The position numbers and the translations under genes are program-made. Shown here piece by piece: positions 1 to 10,768 of a DNA stretch of 64,000 nt. The DNA comes from Labia minor (lineage: Eukaryota > Arthropoda > Insecta > Dermaptera > Spongiphoridae): assembly GCA_963082975.1 (NCBI GenBank), contig OY720344.1, forward strand, positions 4,761,580-4,825,579, in the 5' to 3' direction. Every line of letters starts with the position of its first letter. Position 1 is the first letter of the stretch. The notes under the pieces are model-generated. The model was not told the DNA's origin and ran no database searches. It saw only the letters and a program-made list of their open reading frames with translations.

Positions 1-450
1 CCTAAGCGTGAACGAAGAGCATTGTTGTAACCTTCCAATGAATTGTTTGTTCGAGGCAAACTCATCAAAGTGGCATCGTAGATGTTCCAATGTTCCAATG
101 TCGAATTCGGGGTCATAAAAGCCAGCCAAAAATTGTTCACCTAGCCAAGTGCGCTCGAAGTAAGAAAAAAGATCACGAATTTTTACCGTTGGTCGTCCAG
201 CTAATGCTTGGTAGGCTACAATGACTTTTGATGGTGGTACCAAAACTAAAGCTGCAAGAGTTCGTAAATGAGTGGAGTTGTCTATATCATTATAGAGCTT
301 CAAAACTTCTGGCATTGATTTGATGTTTCTATAAATGCATTGAGCAAAATGAAAAAGACAACCTCTGATGATAGTAATTTTCACAAATTGCGTTATATAT
401 TCCCTGGTGAAATATACGGTGCAAATGGTGTATTTTGTATTTGGAATCAT
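1..450 (-). CDS. MULE-type transposase-like C-terminal region (partial, runs off window edge)
   Basis: Reading the minus strand from about 450 to 1 gives an unbroken frame of about 150 codons. It contains RGCLFHFAQCIYRNI, then a helical stretch ending ALVLVPPSKVIVAYQALAG, then FSYFERTWLGEQFLAGFYDP. MULE-family transposases follow their last catalytic acid with a GC.FHF.Q..WRKI helix, a segment like LALAFLPP.D...AFE.L, and an aromatic/acidic motif like YFE.TYIG; the order and spacing fit. The usual TNN..EGWHN motif would lie beyond the left edge. An in-frame stop lies near 500. I chose the ATG near 450, but a spliced upstream exon is equally possible. It could be a live element, a domesticated gene or a recent fossil; no break is visible in the part shown. 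The family call rests on remembered motif patterns, not a search. Confidence 0.5.
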   Translation of the reverse strand, partial: MIPNTKYTICTVYFTREYITQFVKITIIRGCLFHFAQCIYRNIKSMPEVLKLYNDIDNSTHLRTLAALVLVPPSKVIVAYQALAGRPTVKIRDLFSYFERTWLGEQFLAGFYDPEFDIGTLEHLRCHFDEFASNKQFIGRLQQCSSFTLR

Positions 451-524
451 TAAGCTATTAAAACGTATGCTAATAAACGGAATTTGAGTAAATTCCCTTT
501 ATTTTACATACAAATTTGACACCC

Positions 525-656
525 CTAAATCATGTGTGTGGGCCCTATGTATGTATTTTTTGACCTATGTTTCCCTACTTTCGGTCCAGGCCTGTTTACC
601 TCCTTGGGAGGTCGTGTCTCAGGCAACTGGGTGTCATGCTCACCTTGTATTTAAAT
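525..656 (-). other. Short open frame of unknown identity
   Basis: This minus-strand stretch is less AT-rich than its surroundings. It reads as about 43 codons (containing ETRPPKEVNRPGPKVGKH) ending at a TAG near 525. It lies just upstream, in transcript sense, of the MULE-like frame and could be a neighbouring exon or element remnant. There is no recognisable domain. Confidence 0.2.
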
Positions 657-1726
657 TTTCTTAATCATAATTAAAATTAATACAAAAATGAAAAATTTTG
701 ATTTTAGTGATTTTTTTTTTTGTGATTTTTTCAGTCAATGATATTTTTATTCAGGGATTTTCGGTCTTAGGGATTTTTCTTTTTAGGGATTTTTGACTGG
801 ATTTTTTCCTTTAGGGATTTTTACCCGTTTCCATTTTAAAAAAAATGGTCTTCGCTTCATAATTTTTATGAAATTAGCAATTAATGTATTATTAATAAAA
901 AAATATTTAGAATTTGAGTAATATTTTTATTTATTTTATATTTAAATAATAGTCAAATTGGAAAATTTCACAATCATCTAGTAATTTTATGTTAAGTCTT
1001 TTGTTTTTCATGATTTAGGAGAAATAATAAAAATTTTTTTTTATTTTTTATATTAAATTCTGTACGAAAAAATAAGCAATTTTTATTTTTGTTAAAATTT
1101 TTTTAAAATAAAATAAACTTACTTACTATACACTAAGTTTTACTTTAAGAATTTTTTTTTTCAAATAAAAAAGGATTATATTTTTTCTTTTATATTTGTA
1201 ATATAGTGCATAATATACAGCAATTTATATTTTTTTCTCTCCTGGGGGGGGTTTTAACCCCCAAAACCCCCCCCCCCTGGTTGCGCCACTGTGTATAATA
1301 TTGTATATAAATAAAGTTTTTTTGCAATTCAATTTTATTTATTAATTGAGTTTTGTATTTGTTGTTGTTTTGAAGGGAAATATGAAAGGAGAAAGAAGGA
1401 GTGAGAGACAGAGAGAGAATAGGTTACCTCCTTTCTTCTCACACCCTTCACCAAGGAGATCCTCCTTCATTATATGTAAGGATTTCAAACCAAATCCAAT
1501 TATAGGGGTTCATTTGAAAGGCGTGACCAACACCTAATGAATATAACATACATAAAGAGAGCCATGAACTTTACATAAATGAGTTGTTGTCTATGTACCC
1601 ATATATCGTAGACATTGTAATTCGTATTCCTATTTTCATAGATATAGTCCGCTAATAGCTACCCTTGAAAATTCTGAAAAGAACAACAATAATAAAATTA
1701 ATTTATTTATTATTAAATTGAGAAGG
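657..1726. other. AT-rich non-coding stretch with a probable hAT-type MITE end
   Basis: Mostly A/T homopolymer-rich DNA. GGGATTTTT recurs several times between 750 and 820. Around 1243-1291 runs of G and C are followed by TTGCGCCACTG, the mirror of the CAGTGGCGCAAC ends typical of hAT-like MITEs; no matching left end was found. A purine-rich patch (GA repeats) lies at 1378-1420. No gene is visible. Confidence 0.35.
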
Positions 1727-1795
1727 CGCCACAGGGTGAGAGGTAAGCGTAGCTGTCTCACATTCTCGTGGTCTCGTGTTCAATTAGCTGTTTTA
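1727..1795 (+). repeat. SINE 5' head fragment (tRNA-like)
   Basis: GGCGCCACAGGGTGAGAGG followed by CTGTCTCACATTC and a CGTGTTCAA B-box-like motif matches the tRNA-like head of the SINE at 38604. It stops right after the B box, so the body is missing. AT-rich sequence without features follows to 2144. Confidence 0.45.
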
Positions 1796-2144
1796 TAATA
1801 ATTTTAATAATTTAATTCTAATTTTTGTTTATAATAAAATTTGTTTTTGTTATTTTTACAATATTTAGATGATAAATACATACATGTACATTTTTTTAAT
1901 TTTTATGTCAATGACTTAATTTAAATGCTTGAAGTTGAAAACACATTTCATAATAATACATTTCTATTTAAATTTATACTTATCATCTTATAAATTATTA
2001 TTATTATTATTATTATGTGATAAACTTGAAAAAAAAAAATCAATCTACATTTTATATATTTCCAAATGATTTTTCAAGTGTAATTATATTATTTGTTTTA
2101 CTAGCATTAATATAAATTAATATTTACTATCTTTTTTGTTTTTT

Positions 2145-2883
2145 ACCGACCGACGATAGTAAGGGAGGTATTGTTTTCACACCAAATTTCACATGTGGAG
2201 ATTTTTACATATCTCCACGAATTAACAGAAAAAAGTATTTTTAGCATGATGTCTGTCCGTCCGTCCGTCCGTCCGTCCGTATAGATGTGTACAGCTTGAA
2301 CGGCTCAATGGATTTTGATGAAATTTGGTATATTTACTTAATGCATCAGTATGATGAATTGATCAACTTTTGGTGCAAATCCGGAAATCGGAAGTGGTAG
2401 AATTAGCGATCGACGATAGGGAGGGAAGGGTTATTTTCACACCAAATTTCACAAGAGGAGATTTTTTACATATCACCAGGAATCATGCACTTTGTATTGG
2501 TTTTACCCTCGAGAAAAATCATCTTTATTAGTTTTTTATTAATTTAAAATTATATGACGTCATCCAGCTATTCATGACGTCACAGTCTGGTCTTACATAT
2601 ATATTATAAATAAAATAAAATTAATCTGTTTTTTATTACATTAATAGATATATTAAAATTATATGAAATTGTTTCTGTAGCTGGAAATTAATTTACTCCA
2701 GTCCGCTTGAATCGGAGCAAGCGTACGGTTACTTGAAAACGACTGCAGAATAAGCAGTTGAAACGTTGTACAATTATTTTAATTTAATAAATAATTTTAT
2801 ACAAATAATGTGGTCTTTTAATAAAAATTCTCTTAATAATTAATTTACTTCATCGTCAGATCGGACCTGGCCACAGGTCAACT
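2145..2883 (+). mobile_element. HINE-B copy 1 (Helentron-associated, DINE-1-like), interrupted
   Basis: Starts after TTTT with ACCGACCGACGATAG. It has a GTCC microsatellite at about 2251-2280, then GATGAAATTTGGTA and a CCGGAAATCGGAAG block. A second 5'-like block (CGATCGACGATAGG) lies at about 2408, and the element ends with CTGGCCACAGGTCAAC just before TT. The 3' inverted copy of the start is worn here (ATCGTCAGATCGG). The GTCC microsatellite, subterminal inverted repeats, 3' stem-loop and T...T flanks are the hallmarks described for DINE-1/HINE elements. A 141-bp insertion sits at 2698-2838. Confidence 0.65.
2698..2838 (+). mobile_element. Short retroposon-like insertion inside HINE-B copy 1
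   Basis: The insert is bracketed by an exact 11-bp direct repeat, ATTAATTTACT (2687-2697 and 2839-2849), and interrupts sequence that is continuous in the copies at 45988 and 62774. It holds a small hairpin (ACTGC..GCAGT followed by TGAAACGTT) and an AT-rich 3' half. Target duplication length and A/T tail point to a target-primed retroposon of unknown family. Confidence 0.45.
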
Positions 2884-3245
2884 TATTTTTTTAAGAACCA
2901 AATTGAAAAAATTTAGAAAAAACTGGACTAGATTTATTAATTAATTTACTTATAATTTATTAATTAATAAAAAATTATTTTGGAAATAGTTCTTCCAACT
3001 GAAAAATATAGTGGAACCAAAGAAGGTTGAGATATATAAAATGTTCATTGGGTATGGAACTAATGTATTAGAATTAAAATAGAAATTCATACTAGAAAAG
3101 AATTGTTTAACGTAATTTGCTAAGAACACAGCAAAGAAAAGCATAACTCATCGATATCTCTTCGAAATAACATGTAGACATACTCTATACCGTATCCCAA
3201 CCAAGATAAGAACATAAGAAGATTCTTATCATTTACCCTCTTTTT

Positions 3246-3277
3246 ATCGACCGACGATAGTAAGGGAGGTATTGTTT
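3246..3277 (+). repeat. HINE-B 5'-end fragment
   Basis: ATCGACCGACGATAGTAAGG with the following GGAGGTATTG is the first ~30 bp of HINE-B. The rest is absent and AT-rich sequence follows to 3615. Confidence 0.5.
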
Positions 3278-3615
3278 ATGAAATATATATTTACATTAAA
3301 TTAAAATTATATCACATTCGGCAAAACAATTTTAAATTTAAATTGAACCATTTACATTAATACGCCACCTCCTTGTTTTTTTTTTCAAAATATGATAATT
3401 CCATTAATGAACTTCTTACTGATATAGTTATAATTTTTTTTTAAATTTTCATTAAGATCTTTGAATAAAATTAAGCTTATTGATTTAATAAAATTAATAG
3501 AACTAATCTTATTGATTCGATTTAAGATGTATTCTAAAACACCACTAATTTTAAAAATTAATATTTGTTTATTTTATTTTATTTTAATATGTATTTTATT
3601 TGAAATAATTTGCAG

Positions 3616-4926
3616 TAGAGCGCTCACCTCTGCACTCCCCGCTCGCCCCTCTCCATGCCCTACCGCCGCCTGGCCTGACCTCCTCTTGCCGGCTGGCCGA
3701 CTCGAACCCATTCAGTTCCCCTTCCCTGGTGAGTGTAAGACCCTGAAATCATCCCTTAATCGGCCGCTAATCAAGAATTAATTGTAATTTTATTATTTAT
3801 TTTTATTAATTAAAAGGAAGATTAGTGAACTTAAAAAAAAAATATTTCAATAAAAATTAAATTTTATAAAGTGCATTTTTATAATTTTTTATTCATATTC
3901 CCAAATAAATTTATAAATTTTACATTCCAATCTTTGAAAAGAATTAACTTAAATATTCTATCAGATCTCTCATTAATTAAATTTTATTAAAAGTTAAATT
4001 AAAATTATTTAAAAATTAAAAAAATCATATACAAAATTTTATTTTTCTTTAAATAAATTTATTGAAATATTTTTTAAATTTCAATATATATATTAATCCT
4101 ATTAAAACTTATTTATTTAAAAAATAGGAAGATGTGCTGATTATTTTCAAAATTTATATAATATAATTATAAATCAAAAAAAAATATTACAGAAATAAGA
4201 TAATATTTTTAAAAATCTATACACTTTTTTAATCCTATTAATATTATTTATTTATTTATATCTTATTTTTTTATTTCCTGTATATAATATAAATCACTAA
4301 TCTTAATTTTTTTTTATCGAGGCGAGAGTGATGGACATCAATTCAAGTCTACGAGTTTAATCTGCGAGAAATATCAACCCTTTATTAACTCCGAGGTCAG
4401 TATTTATTATTAATTTTATTTTTAATTCAATTTAAATTTATTGATTCTAAACTAATAAGTTATTTTTCTTCTTCTATTTCATGTTTCCATCTTCGTTCCT
4501 GCTACTGAATGTTGATTTGAATTCTTGATTATCTTCTCCATCCTTCATGACGATGAAATGATTGAAATACAGCTCTCCAAATGTAAGTAATAATCGTTAT
4601 TTATTTAGCATGGCGCACTTTAAAATAGAAAATGTAAATATAATATTTAAAGTAAAGTTTAATAGAATATAGAAAGTATATAATTAAATTACAATGATTT
4701 TTTGCTTTTGAAAATATTCATTAGGAGATTATAGAGAAATCTATTAAATTATATAACAGAATTTAGTGAGATTAGGGAATTTCAGAGTACATCTTTCAAG
4801 AAGAAGCATTGATAAAGGAGGCAGAAGAGACAAAGGTATTTTTAGAATATATATTTATATATAGTTAGGAATTTTCAGGGGGTTGCCTCCTACATCCATG
4901 CATGTTCTCATCCTACTAATTCATAG
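3616..4926 (+). CDS. Candidate small spliced host gene, 3' part (four putative exons)
   Basis: Four islands can be joined with consistent phase: 3616-3728 (after TTTGCAG, donor GTGAGT), 4322-4395 (after TATCGAG, donor GTCAGT), 4788-4835 (after TTTCAGAG, donor GTATTT) and 4879-4926 (after ATTTTCAG, ends TAG). Exon 1 begins with the last base of a codon and ends one base into the next; exon 2 supplies the remaining two bases; later junctions fall between codons. Exon 1 is strikingly GC-rich (ARPSPCPTAAWPDLLLPAGR), exon 2 includes QFKSTSLICEKYQPFINSE, exon 3 reads YIFQEEALIKEAEETK, exon 4 reads GVASYIHACSHPTNS. AATAAATAAATAAA lies about 15 bp after the stop. No family is recognised. Weak points: the last intron would be only 43 bp, exons 3 and 4 are tiny, and no upstream exon or start is identified (an in-frame ATG lies at 3461). 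Chance open phases cannot be excluded. Confidence 0.33.
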
Positions 4927-4940
4927 ATTAGATTAGAATT

Positions 4941-4955
4941 AATAAATAAATAAAA
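4941..4955 (+). promoter_or_regulatory. Candidate poly(A) signal
   Basis: Overlapping AATAAA hexamers follow the putative terminal exon at a suitable distance. In such AT-rich DNA the hexamer is common by chance. Confidence 0.25.
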
Positions 4956-4959
4956 TGTG

Positions 4960-5450
4960 GGTGGATAAAACAAATGTCATGCTATTATTTAAGGGATGGT
5001 TTGCATGAATTGCACTGCAGGTCTGAATTGTGCCATTTTGTATTACTGAGAGTGTATTTGAGGTGGATTGGATGAACGGGCATTCGGGAAGGTAATTCAG
5101 CACAGTTCCGAAATGGGATTAGCCTGAATAGGAACAAATTGTTGGTTACCTTTTGAGCGCAGGGCTTTTTCGATTAGCATGGGCCTTCCATCCCTATTGA
5201 TGGAGGCTATGCACTCCCTTACTAGGTAGGTTTTATTTCAGGTTGCCCTCAATGTCGCGATTTCATTTCGAAATCCAAAAAATCAAAGGCACTCTCAGCT
5301 GATTCAAAGAGGCTTCAGACCAAACGCCTTATTTTTTTTAATCTTTTTTTTAAGGCAAACTTTCTTTATTATTAGTTTTTCTAAATTTCGGAAGGCGAGG
5401 CTTGGAAGGGCTAATTTATGGGGAAAGGAGGAGGCCCTATTAAATATTCA
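4960..5450. other. Unresolved moderately GC-rich stretch, possible exon or element remnant
   Basis: This interval is much less AT-rich than both flanks. After TTTTATTTCAG (about 5232-5242) a frame reads VALNVAISFRNPKNQRHSQL and continues to near 5470 without a stop. A further donor-like GTAATTC follows CATTCGGGAAG near 5093. I cannot link these to the candidate gene or to a known repeat. From 5451 to about 6040 I see only AT-rich DNA. Confidence 0.25.
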
Positions 5451-6039
5451 ATTGTTTTGTTTTTTAATTTAATTAATAATAAAAAAATAATTGAATATCG
5501 CGATTATTTTCTTTAATTTTTTATTTTCATTTTGAAATATAGGTACAATTTCATATTTAAACTTTGATATATTTTAAATATTTTACTATATAGGTAGAAT
5601 TAATTATTATTATAATTTCTCAATTTAAATTTAAAATGCAAACATCACAAAAAAAGTCATATTATTATATATTGTAAAAATATAACTCTTTTTCATTATT
5701 ATTTCTTTTTAACTTACCAAATATAAAAATATTTTATTTTTTTTATTATGGAAATTATTTCATATGAATATAAATATATTGTAATCGAATAAATCTATAC
5801 TCAATAATAATTTAATATTAATAATAAATTATCAAATTTTTTTCTTATCATTGTACTGATAAATCATATTTGGAAAGAAAAAAAATATAGTTAAGCTTAT
5901 TTAAAAAATTAACTTAATGTATAATTTTTGTTAATTATAAACATGTGGTACAACTTATTTTAAATAAATAAATAAAATCGGTCTTCCCACCAATATCTTT
6001 TTCCTCTCCCATTCTTGCCACGTGCCCTGCCTATCGCAG

Positions 6040-6620
6040 CTTTTTCCCTTTTATAACCCTAACTATTTCTGAAGATGCAGAGAGGCCATGCAATTTCTTG
6101 TTATACAGTCTCCCTCATACCCGGTGACCTCATCTTTCTTTGGCCAATAAATGCAGAGAAGAATCCTATTCTCAAATACTCTGAATCTACTCTCATCTCC
6201 AAGGGTCATAGACCATGCCTCCCACCCATATAATGCAACAGGCAAAATAATCTTTTTATATATTCCCTTTGATAATAATTTTGAAGAGATAAGCCTCTTT
6301 ATTGCAGATAACAGGCGTTTCCCGATTGCAACCCCGATTTAAATTCTTCTCAAATATTATTATCCTTCGTGATTACATTCAATTTTTCTACATATTCAAA
6401 TTCTACATTTTGCATCTTAAGATTTTGTATGTTAATACTCTTCCTCTTTGTTACTAAATATTTTTTCTTATCACTATTAATTTCAAACCTCCATTAAATT
6501 TTCCTCGCTATCTGTAATTGCAATTGCCGAATCTCCTATTATATTTAAGTCGTCTGAGTAACCTAATATTTTACAATTGATTTCCGCATCTTATTCTTTC
6601 TTTACTACCTTCAAGAGAAA
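6040..6620 (-). pseudogene. Decayed LINE reverse transcriptase fragment (RTE-like)
   Basis: On the minus strand, CKILGYSDDLNIIGDSAIA (about 6580-6515) carries the Y-x-D-D reverse transcriptase core as YSDD. About 300 bp further on, LYGWEAWSMTLGDESRFRVF and FENRILLCIYWPKKDEVTG match the familiar LYG.E.W.....DE.R...FE..ILR.I.GP..DE end of RTE-like LINE ORF2 proteins. The two blocks lie in the same frame but several stops separate them, and neither endonuclease nor 5' domains are present. It is a 5'-truncated dead copy, as is usual for LINEs. A related fragment lies on the plus strand near 58620. Sequence 6621-7387 is AT-rich with nothing recognisable. Confidence 0.6.
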
Positions 6621-7387
6621 TTTGAAGATTGAAAATTTGAAAAAGTTTATCCGGATCTATTGAGTTATGCGTATGTTTTACTAAAGTCTACAAATAATTA
6701 GTGAACAGAAATATTGAATTCGCGGTTTTGTTCCTAATATCTGTCATAATGAAAATATCTTAATTAATGTTGGTCGATTTGGCCTGAACCCGCAATGATA
6801 TCTCCTAATATTTCCTCCGCCTATAGTTTATAAGTATTGTATATGTTATAATAGAGTATAATATTTCTTGATCATTACATTTTGGTATTTTATTTTCATT
6901 GCTAGATTATTATTGAATATTTTTAATTATAATGAAACTTGAGAAAATGCAAAAATAGAGACTTGAGACAATTTATAAAAATTAACGGTATAAAACTATA
7001 GATAAATGACCAATATATACATTCATTAATAGTATTAATTTAAATTAATTGATTTATTTGTTTTTTTTATTATTAAGTTCATTTATTAATTTTTTTAGAT
7101 CATAGTTATTTTCCTCCCTTAAAAGAAACTTATCTAATTCTGTGGTGCTAGGGGGTTTGAAAATTATTAGTCGCAATATGAAAATTTCGCTTACAGTTTC
7201 TGTCATGTCCGACCTCCATCCAACAGTTATTTTCTGTTAAGTTTTTTGCTTCTCTTAATCATGTGATCTATATATTTAATTTTTTTTGATTCATTATAAT
7301 AAAATTTAAACAAATAAAAATTTTTACTTTGTTAATTTATATAAATTTCAATATAAACTGATTGTGAGTGATACGCTTAGCCAATAC

Positions 7388-7587
7388 NNNNNNNNNNNNN
7401 NNNNNNNNNNNNNNNNNNNNNNNNNNNNNNNNNNNNNNNNNNNNNNNNNNNNNNNNNNNNNNNNNNNNNNNNNNNNNNNNNNNNNNNNNNNNNNNNNNNN
7501 NNNNNNNNNNNNNNNNNNNNNNNNNNNNNNNNNNNNNNNNNNNNNNNNNNNNNNNNNNNNNNNNNNNNNNNNNNNNNNNNNNNNNNN
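7388..7587. other. Assembly gap (200 N)
   Basis: Exactly 200 undetermined bases. It truncates the mariner-like fragment to its right, so the state of that element cannot be judged. Confidence 0.98.
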
Positions 7588-7853
7588 GGCCTTCTGTACC
7601 ACTTATAAACATTTTTTTGAGACAAAGTAAACTCGCCGAATGTCACAGTTAACATGTTAAGTGGGTTGGAGTACTTTATTCCATTTTTAACGCAAAATTT
7701 AATACAGATTCTTTGATCCATTTTTTTTTTGGAGTGAAAAATCGAAGAACAAACAAAAAAGTGACTAAATTTTTCAGTTGTCAAAAACAAACTACTAATC
7801 CAAAATGGTTGATAATGTCAACATATAAAAAACATATGTGTACCAACATTTTT
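7588..7853 (-). mobile_element. Mariner-like element, 5' end and transposase N-terminus
   Basis: From an ATG at 7719-7721 the minus strand reads MDQRICIKFCVKNGIKY, then MLTVTFGEFTLSQKNVYKWY up to the gap. This is the N-terminal helix-turn-helix of mariner transposases (compare the typical RVCIKFCVKNG...E...L..AFGE..LS...V..WH pattern). About 130 bp upstream ATGTTGGTACACATATG looks like the terminal repeat, a distance normal for mariner. Catalytic domain and the other end lie in or beyond the gap, but sequence left of the gap shows no transposase, so it is probably incomplete. A second TIR-like GTGTACCAACATAAC lies at 8134-8148. Confidence 0.55.
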
Positions 7854-7895
7854 TTTTATTTCCTTTTTATTTTACAATCCGTCGTTGACAATGGG

Positions 7896-8063
7896 TAGGG
7901 TAACCAAACGCCCATTTTTCCGTGTTTGTCCCGTTTTTAGGTGCTCTGTCCCGGCGTCTAGAAAAAATCTTCGGGACAACCTATTGTCCCGTTTTTTTAA
8001 ATATTTAGGACATTTCGTAAACAGTTTGTCCCGATTTGGTGTTTTCGAAATATGGTCACCCTA
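7896..8063 (+). mobile_element. 168-bp hAT-like MITE
   Basis: Ends TAGGGTAACC...GGTCACCCTA are inverted repeats with one mismatch. They are flanked by 8-bp direct repeats ACAATGGG (7888-7895) and ACAATGTG (8064-8071), one mismatch. The interior repeats GTCCCGTTTTT. An 8-bp duplication is diagnostic of hAT/P-type transposition. Related ends occur at about 25933-26165 and inside the MITE at 59243. 8072-8700 shows nothing else. Confidence 0.65.
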
Positions 8064-8710
8064 ACAATGTGTAAAAGTTATATTAAATTTACAGGTATTT
8101 ACAAAGAAGGTTTCGTTAAACCTTTAATTTGTTTGTGTACCAACATAACAAAAAAAATTTTTCTTTTAAACAGACCTCCTATGTCTTTAATTTTATACAT
8201 ATTTATTGATATTAATAATTAATTAATTTAAAACGGTAAGTAATTAGATATGTATAGTTTACTTTATTTTCTTGTTTTACCAATTTTGTTTCTTAAATAA
8301 CATGCTCTTATTGTTGTTGGAACATATCTACGTAAAGGCAATCAAAATAATTGAATTGATTGGATTTCATTTCATATTTCAAAATATCAATTGGCAAATT
8401 CATTTGAATATTATTTTAATAAATTTTCATTCTATTATTTATTGCATGTAATTCTTATTCTCCTCTCCTTTCCCTACACAATCCAACCCTCCATCTCACT
8501 GCATTTCTAATACCCTAATATACAATTTCGTGTGTTGGAATATAATTTCGTATTAATTCACATCCTCGTTCATTTCTTGACAAATCATGAATCATCTATC
8601 CACACTTATAATAGGCAACATTGACTAAATTTGAAAATATATAATATATTATTCTCTTCTAGAAATGTTGGTGTAAGTTACTATGAATCATCACCATTAT
8701 CATTGTATAT

Positions 8711-8990
8711 ATTAGTGATACTCAACCTGGGTGATCGACATCTTAAAGGCGACGATTATTTCACTATACATACAATTTTGGGGGGCGATAAGTTATTTTT
8801 GGGGGACGATAGTTATTTTTACGTGGCGAAATCTTTTTCAACTTTAAAAAAAATGTAAGATGATTTTGCGAACAGGCTTTTAAACATTTCCGCTTTTTTC
8901 AATTTTTTTCAATCTGGTTCTAAAAAAGGTAAGATGATTTTGCAATGAGGTTCTGAAACTCGATTTTTCAATATGGCTCTAAGTATCACC
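8711..8990 (+). mobile_element. Partial hAT-like MITE
   Basis: Begins TAGTGATACTCAACCTGGG, a variant of the CAGTGATTCTCAACC ends seen elsewhere. It contains the GGTTCTAAAAAAGGTAA internal motif shared by the other MITEs here. No right end was identified. Confidence 0.35.
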
Positions 8991-9206
8991 TAAGTGTACC
9001 TACCTTATATTTATATCTATTAAAATTTATAGGGGGGCGAATTATGAAGCCGGTCTTATGAAGTAGGCATTTGGTCAAAAAACTAGTAGTATATACCATA
9101 TATATATAGTATATAATACAAAATATTTTGTATATACGTATAAAAGTAATTCGAAAATAGAAAAATAAAATAAAATAAAAAATAATAATATTAAAATCGT
9201 TAAAAT

Positions 9207-9462
9207 CATAGTTCCCAAAGTGGTCTATATAGATCCCAATGGGATCTATTTTAACCTCCGGAGAGTCCACGGTAGCGAATAACAAATTTCGGCGCCCATG
9301 AAATGAAAATGGGGGTCTACGGGGGCCAACATGTTTCCACGGCTCTAAAAAAAGGGTAAATTATTTTCCGACATGACTTTTGAAACATTTTTGATAGGGG
9401 GTCTACCAAAACCGAAAAACATGGCAAGGGGTCCACGACACAAAAAGGTTTGGGAACCTTTG
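9207..9462 (+). mobile_element. 256-bp hAT-like MITE
   Basis: Ends CATAGTTCCCAAAG and GGTTTGGGAACCTTTG form imperfect terminal inverted repeats. Flanks GTTAAAAT and ATTTAAAT resemble an 8-bp target duplication with two differences. The interior has GGCTCTAAAAAAAGGGTAAA and GGGGTCTACC-like blocks. A truncated relative lies at 30726. Confidence 0.55.
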
Positions 9463-10367
9463 ATTTAAATGTATACAATTTACTTCAATTCACTTTATCT
9501 AAAATTAAATCTAATAAAAAATTAAAAATTGGTTTATTTGATTTTTCTATTTATTATAATTTAAATTTAAATGATCTCACACACATAATATTTTTCAACA
9601 ACATTGAACGGTTACGTTAATTTACTTTTATAGGAATAGAATGAGAAATGGTGGGTGTTTGTGTTTTCATAAAAGAGCAATATCATTGGAAATCGAATTA
9701 AAAGAGATTTACCTTTGTTATTTTGTTATTGGCGTAACCCTACTAATATTCAGTCCTCTCTCTCTTTAACCTTTCCCCCACTCACACCACCTCCACATCA
9801 CCAGAGAGCAGAGTTAACCACGTTTAGATATCTATTGGAATGGGTTTAATCCCACGATTTTCATCTCAATAACAAATGTAACATTATTATCCAAGCAATT
9901 AGAAATTGGCTATCTAATTTTCACTCGCCTCTGTCGACTAATTGATCAATAAATTATTATTATTATCATCATTATGATTATTCATAAAGGGAAATTTAAA
10001 AATGGATATATATATATATATATATAATAAAATTAAATTACAAAATATATGAATATTAAAAAAATAAATAAAAAAAAAGTAATTAATATTTATTAATATG
10101 TTTAATAATGTTGTATAGTTGGATAGTTAATTGTTTCTTTTAGATTAAAAAAAAAACATTAACTATATATTATTATTATATTTATAAAACTAATTAAATA
10201 ATTATTCTTTAAGAAATAATGAAATTAATGATTAATTGCAATTTTTAAATTAATTTAAAATAAAAAGAAATTTAATTACATTAACAATTTTTTACATATG
10301 TAAGTATCATTACATAAAATTAAATCAATTATATTTAATTTTTCACATTTAATGATTGATTATTTTT
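9463..10367. other. AT-rich interval, TA microsatellite
   Basis: Contains a TA microsatellite at 10003-10025 and a short TTATTATTATCATCATTATG run near 9957. No gene or element is recognised. Confidence 0.6.
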
Positions 10368-10430
10368 ACTATCTCGCCAGAGATAGAATTGCGATCACGA
10401 AAATTTTCGATGTCGAGATTTTGATGTTTT
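10368..10430 (+). repeat. HINE-A 5'-end fragment
   Basis: ACTATCTCGCCAGAGATAG through GAGATTTTGATG is the first ~63 bp of HINE-A; the copy stops there. Its 27-bp left flank resembles that of the full copy at 33569. Confidence 0.65.
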
Positions 10431-10589
10431 GATAAACTAAATTAAATTGTTTTTGTTTTTAGTTTAATCAATGACTACTATATTTTATATGCAAAAATGA
10501 TTGATTGATTAAATGATTTTTTAAACAAATGATAAAGTTGTTTTAAATTTTGGTCTATTTAAAATTGGTTATATTTTTTATAGTTTTTT

Positions 10590-10768
10590 ATAAATCCAAA
10601 TAACTATATTGTAAGAACAATATAGAATGTATACGTTTCTAAAACAAACTTGAAAATAAAATATATTTAATGTCTTGTTCTTAATAATTTTGAAATTAAA
10701 AAAATAAATTATATAAATTTAAAAAAAAAATTTTGTATTTTTTATGTTTAATAAATCTCTCTCTTTTT
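10590..10768 (+). repeat. Duplicated flank A (pairs with 33345-33545)
   Basis: AAATCCAAATAA, AACAATATA, GTTTCTAAA, AAAATAAAATATATTTAAT and TAATGTCTTGT occur in the same order at 33345-33545. In both places the segment leads into a HINE-A 5' end, so the pair extends beyond the element itself. Confidence 0.5.

Noticed and set aside
2251-2280. GTCC tandem run considered as a CRISPR-like or minisatellite array
   Set aside because: It is the internal microsatellite slot of HINE-B, found at the same place in other copies.
2735-2780. Hammerhead ribozyme, suggested by TGAAACG after a small hairpin
   Set aside because: The CTGATGA core is absent and helix II geometry does not fit; only a plain hairpin can be claimed.
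7337-7790. Long reading frames across the run of N
   Set aside because: They are artefacts of undetermined bases; only the mariner-like part right of the gap has support.
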